Positions 15,427 through 23,379 of a stretch of 64,000 bases of DNA are shown piece after piece. Numbering within the stretch: the first letter of the stretch is position 1; each line of letters starts with the position of its first letter. Under the pieces are notes generated by a model. The model was not told the origin of the DNA, did not search any database, and worked only from the letters and a program-made list of their open reading frames with translations. The stretch spans positions 1-64,000 of the forward strand of contig CAVPBI010000017.1 of NCBI GenBank assembly GCA_963701735.1, given 5' to 3'. The DNA comes from CAWABB01 sp963701735 (lineage in GTDB: Bacteria > Bacteroidota > Ignavibacteria > UBA10030 > UBA6906). A program made the translations under genes and the position numbers.

Positions 15427-16346
15427 TGCATCCGGATCCGCCAGGGGTGGGATGCGTCCGTACCTGCCAGGGCTGGCTTCGTATCCGGACCTGCGACGGT
15501 TCGATCGCGCACGCTCCCGGCTGCAACGCCGGGGGCTGCACCCTTGACCTCCCGCAGCGACGACCGCGCCGCGGTCTGCTCCTGAAGCCAGGTGAGATAC
15601 GTCTCCGGCCTGAAGTCCTGCAGCCGCACGCCCTCGATCTCCAGCACGAACTCCTTGAACTCAATCTCGGGCAGCAGGTCGGCGAATTCCCTCTCGACCA
15701 CGCTGATCATCGAGTAGTCGTGCGTGATCATCAGCACCGTGCAGCGCTGCCGCCGGAACCTGTCGCAGAGCATCGTCAGCACCGTGTCGCGATACCGGTT
15801 GTCGAGGCTTCCGGTCGGCTCGTCGAATACGAACAGCCCGTCCGTCTGCCCCGGCTCTCTGCGGTCGAGCTTCCGGAACGCCATCGCGCAGAGCACGCGC
15901 TGCTTCTCTCCGCCGCTGGGACGGTGAGGCTTCGGAAAGACGCGGAGCAGCGCCTCGAGATCGGCCGTCGCCGTCGCGGGCCAGAGACCGGCGAGCGACT
16001 GATCGGTCGCCGGCGTCCCCGCGAGCATTCCTTCGGTCAGCTGAACCCCGAGCGTCATGAGCGGGTTCAGGTGGCTCGACGGTTCCTGGAAGACGAAGAA
16101 CCCGTCGCGACGCAACGCGTCGGCGGCGCCGCGCTCGAGATACTTCACGTACGGCTCGCCGTCGATCGTCACGTCGAAGTCGCCCGGGTCGAGCAATCCG
16201 AACAGCGACCTCGCCGTGAGGGACTTTCCGATCCCCGACTCCCCGAAGAGGAACGTGATGGCGCCTTTCCGCAGGGAGAACTCCCTGACGTTGACCAGCA
16301 CGCGCCCGTTGCGGACGATCCGTATGCTATGCGATTCGCCGGTCAT
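15387..16346 (-). CDS. Peptide-type ABC transporter ATPase (DppD/OppD-like) with aberrant C-terminus
   Basis: This 319-aa ATP-binding subunit has Walker A GESGIGKS (35-42), Q-loop Gln87, signature SGGEK (144-148), Walker B LFVFDE (Asp175, Glu176) and His-switch ITHDYS. The conserved body ends near residue 268. The last 50 residues are Pro/Ala/Arg-rich, unlike any ABC tail I know, and are encoded by imperfect tandem repeats (15412-15545). The natural stop was probably displaced by this insertion or by sequence error. The start ATG overlaps the permease stop (ATGA), showing translational coupling. The partners are the 14701 ATPase and the two permeases. Confidence 0.85.
   Translation of the reverse strand: MTGESHSIRIVRNGRVLVNVREFSLRKGAITFLFGESGIGKSLTARSLFGLLDPGDFDVTIDGEPYVKYLERGAADALRRDGFFVFQEPSSHLNPLMTLGVQLTEGMLAGTPATDQSLAGLWPATATADLEALLRVFPKPHRPSGGEKQRVLCAMAFRKLDRREPGQTDGLFVFDEPTGSLDNRYRDTVLTMLCDRFRRQRCTVLMITHDYSMISVVEREFADLLPEIEFKEFVLEIEGVRLQDFRPETYLTWLQEQTAARSSLREVKGAAPGVAAGSVRDRTVAGPDTKPALAGTDASHPWRIRMQCRPLRVSPRPCT
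15412..15545 (-). repeat. Imperfect tandem repeat at the junction of two ABC ATPase genes
   Basis: Adjacent units of 26 nt (15440-15465) and 27 nt (15466-15492) align well (both begin GCCAGGG and end CC followed by a shared GGACCT/GTACCT-like end), with further degenerate copies on both sides. A CCCGGC/GCCGGG inverted repeat lies at 15516-15533. It covers the tail of one ATPase gene and the start of the next, and looks like a REP/minisatellite-type intergenic element that has become coding. Confidence 0.55.
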
Positions 16347-17284
16347 AGATGGTGGCGTTTCACGAGCGCGTTCCCGAGCCGGTAGACGCAGTAGAGCGTG
16401 AAGATGATCAGGAACGCGCTGCTCAATCCCTGCGCATGGCGGAAGGGGAGGGTCGTGATGTACGAGAAGTCGTCGAACAGTACGCTGATCGCCAGGATGT
16501 CCTGCTTGCTGTCGATCGTCGCAAGCAGGTTCCCGAGCGTTGCGGGGAAGTTGCTGAGGCTGACGTCGGTCGACAACCCCACGGAGACGATGAAGTCGAT
16601 GCTTGCCTGGAGGAAGATCGCCATGCCGAACGTCTGGATGAGCTTGTGGAGTATGTGGGCCAGGCTGTTCGTCCAGAGGATCTCCACGTTGACGATCCGG
16701 GCCTCGCGCATCCCGCTCACGAGCAGCGCGTTGTAGAAGTCGGAGCGGCGGTAGTGCTCGATCCGTTCCAGGATGACGTCCACCAGCTCGGTAAACGTCA
16801 CCAGGCTGATCAGCAGGGCTGTCCACGCCACCTGCAGGCCCGGCTCGCGGATGAGGTCGTGCGCGATCAGGACCGTGAGGAGGACGTAGCCGATCAGGAT
16901 GCCGATCATCTGCGGGAGGGACCGGAGCAGGTTCAGAAGGAACGTCAGGAGCAGATGCAGTCCCTTCATCTCGCGGCGATGCAGGAAATCGAGGGTAATG
17001 GCGGTTCCCCAGCCAAGCACCAGCGTTCCCACGACGGCCACAATCCCCGCCCCCATGGAGTTGAGGAAGGCCTGCTGCAGAAGGGCGAAGGCCGGAGCGT
17101 TCAGAAACGCGCCATTCCAGAGCCAGACCGCGGTCAGCCCCAGGATCCAGACGGCGACCCACGCCAGGTCGGCGCGCCCTGCCAGCCGGGCCCGCAGGCC
17201 GTCAAGGACCGACGGCGAATCCGCCGGCGTCGGCCACTCCTGTGCGGGCGCCGGTGTTCCGGTTGTATGGGTGGATTCGCTCAT
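16343..17284 (-). CDS. ABC transporter permease (DppC-like)
   Basis: This 313-aa inner-membrane permease has about six hydrophobic segments and a BPD_transp_1-type core. The EAA-like cytosolic loop that contacts the ATPase is in the region GMREARIVNVEILWTNSLAH. It starts at ATG 17284, overlapping the upstream permease stop by 4 nt, and its own stop overlaps the ATPase start. Between the first and second segments it has the long loop typical of DppC proteins. Conservation to Dpp/Opp is modest, so the substrate may not be an ordinary dipeptide. Confidence 0.82.
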   Translation of the reverse strand: MSESTHTTGTPAPAQEWPTPADSPSVLDGLRARLAGRADLAWVAVWILGLTAVWLWNGAFLNAPAFALLQQAFLNSMGAGIVAVVGTLVLGWGTAITLDFLHRREMKGLHLLLTFLLNLLRSLPQMIGILIGYVLLTVLIAHDLIREPGLQVAWTALLISLVTFTELVDVILERIEHYRRSDFYNALLVSGMREARIVNVEILWTNSLAHILHKLIQTFGMAIFLQASIDFIVSVGLSTDVSLSNFPATLGNLLATIDSKQDILAISVLFDDFSYITTLPFRHAQGLSSAFLIIFTLYCVYRLGNALVKRHHL

Positions 17285-18324
17285 GACGGCCGGTTGTCGA
17301 ATCGACGCGTTTCCCGCTGGTGCCACATGTCGACGATGATCTCGGTGACCTTCACCACCGCGAAGATGGCGATCACGATGAAGGCGACCACCTGGTAGTC
17401 GCGGTAGAGCACGTTCTGCAGGAGCTCGTACCCGAGCCGCCCCTGGATGTTGAGCGCCATCTCGATGATGATCAGCCCCGTGATCATGAACGAGGCCTGT
17501 TCCTTGACCGTGGGGATGTACTGGTACCGCGCGTTCATATACACGTGCTGGAAGACGTGGCCCCGGAACCTCTTCACCGGCTGAACGATCGCGGAGACGG
17601 TGATGTGGCGCTCTCCGCCCGCATCCATCGGCGTCAGCCCCTTGACCATGGCGGTTTCGACGTAGCCGCGCCGCGACTCGTGCATCAGGAACGTCGTGAA
17701 CCGGTTCGCGTAGGTAATCAGCAGTCCGTTGGAGACGACGGCAAGGAGAATCATGAAGACGACGGATCCCGTGTCGACGGTGGTCTTCAGCGCATACGCG
17801 ATGACGTAGGCGGGGGAGAAGAGCGCAGCGTAGGCGAGGGTGCGGAAGAGTGCCATGGGCAGCGACGCAAGCCGGAATGTGCGGCGCGACCTGAGGAAGC
17901 GATAGGTGCCGACGGTCTTCGCGCCGTAGTACGTGAGCACGAGCGCGATCATATAGACGAGGATGAACTCGGCGTACATCGGCAGGATCCGGAGGATCTT
18001 CGCCCCGGTCAGGCCCGGCTGTTGCGCCCCGGTCTTCAGGGAGGATGTCGTGAATTGCTCGACCATGTGGAGCTCGAGCGCGTGCATCACCGAGTCGGCA
18101 TAGGAGGGCCGTTCGGGGTATGCTTCGGTCAGCGCCTCGCGCAGCAGTGCCCGGTGGAGCGGGTCGCCGGGATCGAGTCCATCGATGCGAAGGTACGGAG
18201 CGATGAGGCGATCGCGCGACTCGCGGCCGGCGTCAGTGTCGCGGCCGGCGAGCATGACGGCGGCCGCGAACGTCACGGCCACCACCAGGAGGCTCAGGAG
18301 ATGGTCGCGGAGCCTGCGCCTCAC
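17281..18324 (-). CDS. ABC transporter permease (DppB-like)
   Basis: This 347-aa permease starts at GTG 18324, which overlaps the TGA of the preceding gene. The frame is open further upstream, but that part is arginine-rich shadow sequence. It has one N-terminal membrane helix, a periplasmic domain of about 100 residues, then five helices, as in DppB/NikB proteins. The EAA region reads GYVETAMVKGLTP, but is followed by an insertion of about 20 residues before the usual helix. The DppB-like end (LGYELLQNVLYRDYQVV) supports the assignment. It forms the heterodimeric channel with the 16343 permease. Confidence 0.83.
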   Translation of the reverse strand: MRRRLRDHLLSLLVVAVTFAAAVMLAGRDTDAGRESRDRLIAPYLRIDGLDPGDPLHRALLREALTEAYPERPSYADSVMHALELHMVEQFTTSSLKTGAQQPGLTGAKILRILPMYAEFILVYMIALVLTYYGAKTVGTYRFLRSRRTFRLASLPMALFRTLAYAALFSPAYVIAYALKTTVDTGSVVFMILLAVVSNGLLITYANRFTTFLMHESRRGYVETAMVKGLTPMDAGGERHITVSAIVQPVKRFRGHVFQHVYMNARYQYIPTVKEQASFMITGLIIIEMALNIQGRLGYELLQNVLYRDYQVVAFIVIAIFAVVKVTEIIVDMWHQRETRRFDNRPS

Positions 18325-19193
18325 GGCTTCACCTCGATCAGTCCGGGGGTGGTGTGCACCCGGAAGCGCGTTCCGAGCGTCAGGCTTTCGATGTGTTTGC
18401 CGAGCAGGATCGTGCTCGTCCGCGCGCTGTCGGCCGGAACCGGGTTGAGCGAGCAGCGGAGTGCGGAGCCATCGACGTCCACGCGCCACTGAGGTGGCTG
18501 CAGGCGGCGCGACGTCTCCCGCTCGACCGTGGCGTAGATCCTGGAAAGGAGGGCATTGGTCTGTCCGACCCGCTCCTTGATCCGGCCGATGAGGTCGCCG
18601 GAGGCCACAGGCGCTTCGGAGATCGCTCTCTTCGGCGGCCCCCAGAGCCTCCCGTCCGCCTCCGGGCCCGCGCCGAGCCATCCGTGTTCCGCGGCGCCCT
18701 CGAGTGTGCGCACGTACGTGCGGCCACCGGACGAGAAGAGGCGGTACACGGGTGTTCCCGCGGGGAGCGTCCGCTGCCGCCCGCCCGACCCGGGTGTGAA
18801 CGCCACGCCTGAGGCGGCGAGGATCTCGAGCGAATCCCAGCGGGCCCTTGCGTTCTTCACGCGGGTCACGCTCCCGAGGTCGCGCTCTCCGACCAGGCCT
18901 CCGGTTTCAGGGTCCCGGATGAGGTAGTGCGCCTCGCCGTTGATGCGCACCGCCATGACGGGCGTGATTCCGTCGCCGAGCGTTCGCGCGCTCGGAACCA
19001 CCTGGACTGCTGCAAACGGGGTCACTCCTCGCGAAGCGGGATCGGAGACGTGCTGCTCGAACCGGTCGTAGATCCTGAGGCGGTCGGGCCGCTCGAAAAC
19101 CAAAAACTCCGCGGACGCAGGCTGTGCGTCCGCGGAGCCGGAGAGAAAGGCCGTCAGAAGGACGGGAAGAGCGATGAGGGCGAGGACGCGCAC
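18321..19193 (-). CDS. Exported SH3-like protein inside the ABC operon, unknown function
   Basis: This 290-aa protein starts at GTG 19193, right after the binding-protein stop. It has a signal peptide (hydrophobic residues 2-20, cleavage near SADAQ) and no membrane anchor afterwards. The middle (about residues 115-160, GTPVYRLFSSGGRTYVRTLEG) looks like a bacterial SH3 fold, which in other proteins often binds cell-wall peptides. The rest is beta-rich with no known motif. Its position between the binding protein and the permease, with 1-4 nt junctions, implies that it works with the transporter. The SH3 reading is by eye and is not certain. Confidence 0.6.
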   Translation of the reverse strand: MRVLALIALPVLLTAFLSGSADAQPASAEFLVFERPDRLRIYDRFEQHVSDPASRGVTPFAAVQVVPSARTLGDGITPVMAVRINGEAHYLIRDPETGGLVGERDLGSVTRVKNARARWDSLEILAASGVAFTPGSGGRQRTLPAGTPVYRLFSSGGRTYVRTLEGAAEHGWLGAGPEADGRLWGPPKRAISEAPVASGDLIGRIKERVGQTNALLSRIYATVERETSRRLQPPQWRVDVDGSALRCSLNPVPADSARTSTILLGKHIESLTLGTRFRVHTTPGLIEVKP

Positions 19194-19194
19194 G

Positions 19195-21058
19195 TCAGTG
19201 GTTCGGGTTCTCCTTCCACTGATGGATCGTGGAGAGCTGTGACGCCACGCCATAGAGGTCGATGCTGCTGCTGTCGAACTGCGTGCTGAAGTACGCGAGC
19301 GACGGGAGCGAGAAGAGCCAGGCGCCGAGCGCCAGCGACTGCTCGCGCTCGTGGACCCGCCGCGCATACTCCTGTTTGTCTCCGATGTACCTGGTCGACA
19401 TGAAGGCGTAGATCTCGTTCAGCAGTGCGGCGACGTCGGGCGCATCGGGTCCGTTTGCTGCGTCGAGGCGGCAGAAGTTGTTCGCCGGCTGGAGCGAGGC
19501 GGACGTCGCGACCGTCGCCCCGGAGGCGTCCGTCGCGGTCTGCAGGCTCACCCGGTACGTCGCCAGATTCGGTTCGCGCAGGAAGAGATCGTACAGATCG
19601 AACAGGAACGTGCTGCGGTAGCCGGAGAAGGCGATGAGGAGCGCGTCGTAGTTGCCGCCCACGATCTCCTCGTTCTGCACGGCGAGGGCGCGGACGCGTC
19701 CGCGCGTCACCGCGGGATCGTTCAGGATGGCGAGCAGGTCCGCGTACTCCTCGCGGAATCCGAAGTTGGCCGTGGCCCGCAGGCGGATCGTGTCGGGCAG
19801 CACGGCCAGGTTCGCCGGCGTCTCGTCACGCGAGGGGACGACGATCTCTTCCTCGACGTAGTAGGAGGTCGACGGGGAACACGCTGGCGTTGACGTACTC
19901 GCCGTAGTTGTCGCGCATGTTCCGGTAGTCGACGATGTGCCGCTGCTGCTCGGTGCCCACCTTGAAGAACCGGTCCATGATCGCCCTGCTGTTGAACAGC
20001 CGGCGGAGCTCGATGCGCTGCTCCCGGTTCAACCGCTGCGTGTTGAAGAGCACCGCGAAGAACGTGGTGCTGATGTTCGACTTCGTGAAGAAATCCTCCT
20101 GATCGGCGAGGATCGGGGAGAGAGAGCCGAACGGGGTCTCGAGCAGGACGTTGATCGACCCGTTGCGGAGCTCGGTCGAGTACGTGCTGTTGTCGACGAA
20201 CGGGGCGAGCATGATGCTGCTGATCGACGCGCCGCCCTCGGGGGAGCGGTAGTAGTTCGACACGCCGTCGACCGGAGGCAGCGCCGCGTACGCCGCCGTG
20301 CCCACGCTGTAGGTGAGCGCGTTCATCGGGGAATTCGCGGGGAGGACTTTGAAGGAGAGGATCTCCTTGATGTCCGCATCCTTCCAGATGCGGTCTCCCT
20401 TGAACTTCATCCGGATCACGTTGTTCTGGTCCGGTCCCTCAAAGGTCATCGGGTCCAGCGCCTGGGAGACGAGGATGTAGTCCGGCGAGAGGCTGCCGAG
20501 CGACTGGATCCGGCGGAGCGTGAAGTCCAGGTCCTTCGAAGAGAACAGATGATCCCCGCTGGGCGTCATCGAGACATCGTCGTCGTCGACCGCGATCTTC
20601 CAGCTGTCGTGCCACCGGCGGTTGGGCTTCAGCCGGATGGAGACGACGTTGCTGGTGTCGATGCCGAGCAGCTCTCCGAGGCCGTCGCGGTACACCACGC
20701 CGCTCGGGTCGGCGGAGAGGTTGAAGAGCCCGTCGAACTGCACCTCGTCCAGCTTGTCGGACAGCGCGTTCGAATGCGGAAGGTGCGGGTCGATGGCGGG
20801 CTTCTGATGCGCGATGTAGGGCAGCACGATCCTGCCGCTCAGGTCGGACCTGAGCAGGAAGTACAGCAGGCCGCCGATCACGGCGAGGCCCGCGACGATG
20901 CCCGCGCCGATCATCAGCTTCCTGTTGCGCGCTTCCCGCCGTCTCCGGACGGACTCGCGGTATTCGTCGATGCCCCTGGGAGTGTCCGCGCCTGCCCTGG
21001 CGGGTTCGACGGGTTCTCTGGGGGTTTCTTCGTTTGCGTTCGGGGTTTCGTCAGCCAT
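19195..21058 (-). CDS. Membrane-anchored solute-binding protein (SBP_bac_5-like), frameshifted
   Basis: The product is about 620 aa. An acidic/Pro-rich cytosolic N-terminus (about 45 residues) is followed by one membrane helix (GAGIVAGLAVIGGLLYFLL) and a periplasmic domain resembling family 5 peptide-binding proteins (RLKPNRRWHD, SSKDLDFTLRRI, FKVLPANSPMN). Ordinary binding proteins are secreted or lipid-anchored, so an uncleaved type II anchor with a cytosolic tail is unusual. Near 19860-19875 the frame is lost after VFPVD. The next frame continues with SYYVEEEIVVPSRDE to a stop at 19195, so one indel splits the gene. ATG 21058 is preceded by AGAGGAG. It is followed directly by the SH3-like gene. 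Confidence 0.7.
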
Positions 21059-21094
21059 TGCATGCTCCTCTGATTGCGGTCCCATGGTGCCGGG

Positions 21095-23320
21095 TCAGTT
21101 CTTGCGAATGATTGGCACCTGCGCCATGGCGCTGATCTCGAAGACCCGGAAGCCCGGGTACTTGAAGCGGATCTCCAGGATGTTCCTGCCGGCCTTGTCC
21201 ATCTGGACGGGCGTGATGAGCGACTCGTACCCGTTTGCCGACGTGGGGGACGTGATCCGGAATCTGCCTTCGTTCTTGATCGCTTTGTTATTGATGGTGA
21301 TCTGCTCGTACCACTGCTCCGAACCGGCCTTCTCCACGATCTCGCGCGGGATCTTCATGTTGACGTCGAACACGGGGAACTCCGCGTCGGACGGGATCTG
21401 GAGCAGCAGGCGGATCTTGTATTCGTTGGTCCCCTGCCTGTTGGTGGTCACCGGGAGGGCGAAGACGCGGCGGTACTCTTTCGGCTTCGTGATCCACTTG
21501 GGCGATTCGATGTTGCACTCGTCGATGATGGCGCGGATCTGCTTGTCCGTGCCGGTGTACATCTTCCCGTGCTCCACGATCGCGCGCGCCTTCTCCACGC
21601 CTCGCACGTTCGGGGCCGTGGTGAATTCGCGGTAGATGGCCCTGATCGCGCGCTCGGGGAACGCGACGGTCTTGATCTGGTTGAGCGAGCGCTGGATGTC
21701 CGCTGTCCTCCGTGACACCTCAGAGCTCCCGTCCGCGCTGAAGGAGATGCGATAGACCGGCAGGAACGCCGAGTCCGCATACAGCGCCGGCACGTTCTCC
21801 AGCGTCAGCTCGTTCTTCGCGGCAAATCCTTCCGCGCGCTTGCGGGATGCCGCCAGGACGCCGGAGGCGATCTCCTCCTCGAATTCGGTGATCAGGCGTT
21901 CCTTCTGCGCGTTGACCGGAGGGTGAGCGGCGAACTGTTCGCTCTCGTGCAGGGCGCGGATGCCGTTTTCGGCTTCGCGCCATCTGCCGGCTGCCATGTC
22001 CGCGGCGGCCGTGCGTGCGGTCTCATACAGATCCTGGTATGCCACGGCGCGAGCCGCGGTCTGCGTGATTTCCGTCCGGAGCTGGCTCACGTACGGGAGC
22101 GTGCCGTACGTTTCGTAGCGGTCCAGCTGGGTCTGAGGCACGAGCCGGGAGACCTCTGCGGCCGTCGCGATCAGGCCCGCGTACAGCGTGTCCGACGTCC
22201 ACCGAACGCCCTCGCCGCCGAGCGTCTCCAGACGGCGGAGCTTCTTCTGTGCCGATTCCAGGATCCCGGCCTCGAGATTGTACCGGTTCGTGAACTCCGA
22301 CAGCATGCTCAGATCCCGCGGAACAGGGATGCCCAGGGTCCTGTGCAGTTCGAGCACCGGCTCGATGGGCGGCTGCAGCGCGATCGGCGTGACGTCCTTC
22401 TTCGAGCGGACCTGCCTGTCGTAATGCGGGAACGCTTCGGAAAGCCGCTGCGTCACGTCGTTCCGGACGCGCGAGCTGATCCGCGTGGGATACGCCCTCT
22501 CCTCTTTCAGGAACGTGTTGAACTTGGGCGCAGCCGCAAGGAACTCGGAGGGGCGTCCCCTGGTGGTTTCCAGCGATCCGAACACATCCAGCACGCGGGC
22601 ATACGATTGCTGGAACGCAAGCTCGTCGTCCATGCCCGTCTTCAGCTCGCGGAACTTCTGATAGGCGGTATCCTGCGAATTCACGACCTCGGGGGGGAAG
22701 AGCTTTTCAAGCCTCCGGACCTCGTCGCTGAGCGGCATCAGCTCGCTCATACGCTGGTCCAGCTTCCCCTTTTCTCCGGCGAAATCAAACCCGGACCACG
22801 AGTAGTTGGCGTCGATCGCGTTGTACGTGTCCCGGGGAACGGTGTTCTTCTTCAGGCCGTCGTTCAGCGCGGTGTATCGTGTCTCGAACGTGTAGCGCCA
22901 CCGCGATGTGTAGCGGTAGTTCATCGTGAGCTCGACGTCGGCGCGTACCGCCTGGATCACCCAGAAGTACGTGGTCGCGGAGGGATCGATCGCGTAGACG
23001 TAGACGGAATCCGAAGACTCGGTCTCGTCCGGGATGCGCTCGCCGGGGCCATCGTTGTCATCGAAAACCCGGGTCAGCAGCGCGTCCGCCGCCCACTTCT
23101 TGTTGGTGACCAGAACGAGCACCATGTCCTTGCGCGAAGGACCTGGAAACTCCATGTAGTATTTGTCGCCCTTGGTTACGAGAAAGTTCTTCTCTCCGTC
23201 GGCGAGTCGAATGTACCCGCGCTCCTGCGGCGTGAGGGCCGGGTCTGGCGACAGCTCATTGTACGCAGCGCATCCTGCAAGGAGCAGAGCGACGGGAAGG
23301 ACGAGGCTCCGCGATCTCAT
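21095..23320 (-). CDS. Large lipoprotein of unknown function at the head of the ABC operon
   Basis: This 741-aa protein has a lipoprotein signal with Cys17 in the lipobox LLAGC, so it should be lipid-anchored in the inner or outer membrane. The first 170 residues are beta-rich (DKYYMEFPGPS, TTYFWVIQAVRADVELTMNY). The middle (about 190-560) is strongly helical and probably coiled-coil, with heptad-like runs such as EVRRLEKLF and LESAQKKLRRLETL. The last 130 residues return to beta structure (NEYKIRLLLQIPSDAEF). I recognise no named family. A start at 23362 would place 14 extra residues before the signal. It lies 36 bp upstream of the binding-protein gene and is probably the first gene of this importer operon. 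Confidence 0.7.
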   Translation of the reverse strand: MRSRSLVLPVALLLAGCAAYNELSPDPALTPQERGYIRLADGEKNFLVTKGDKYYMEFPGPSRKDMVLVLVTNKKWAADALLTRVFDDNDGPGERIPDETESSDSVYVYAIDPSATTYFWVIQAVRADVELTMNYRYTSRWRYTFETRYTALNDGLKKNTVPRDTYNAIDANYSWSGFDFAGEKGKLDQRMSELMPLSDEVRRLEKLFPPEVVNSQDTAYQKFRELKTGMDDELAFQQSYARVLDVFGSLETTRGRPSEFLAAAPKFNTFLKEERAYPTRISSRVRNDVTQRLSEAFPHYDRQVRSKKDVTPIALQPPIEPVLELHRTLGIPVPRDLSMLSEFTNRYNLEAGILESAQKKLRRLETLGGEGVRWTSDTLYAGLIATAAEVSRLVPQTQLDRYETYGTLPYVSQLRTEITQTAARAVAYQDLYETARTAAADMAAGRWREAENGIRALHESEQFAAHPPVNAQKERLITEFEEEIASGVLAASRKRAEGFAAKNELTLENVPALYADSAFLPVYRISFSADGSSEVSRRTADIQRSLNQIKTVAFPERAIRAIYREFTTAPNVRGVEKARAIVEHGKMYTGTDKQIRAIIDECNIESPKWITKPKEYRRVFALPVTTNRQGTNEYKIRLLLQIPSDAEFPVFDVNMKIPREIVEKAGSEQWYEQITINNKAIKNEGRFRITSPTSANGYESLITPVQMDKAGRNILEIRFKYPGFRVFEISAMAQVPIIRKN

Positions 23321-23351
23321 CAGGTCATATCTCCGGATAAATGAAGGGGAT

Positions 23352-23379
23352 AGCATATTCACTTAACCTTAATATACAA
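23352..23379 (-). promoter_or_regulatory. Candidate promoter for the lipoprotein-ABC operon
   Basis: On the minus strand TTGTAT (23379-23374) and TATGCT (23357-23352) are 16 nt apart in the most AT-rich stretch of the region. The stretch lies between the amidase stop codon and the lipoprotein start. The match is fair, not perfect. Confidence 0.4.

Noticed and set aside
17300..18500. Asp/His/Arg-rich plus-strand open frames over the ABC operon
   Set aside because: Shadows of the permease and SH3-like genes on the minus strand.
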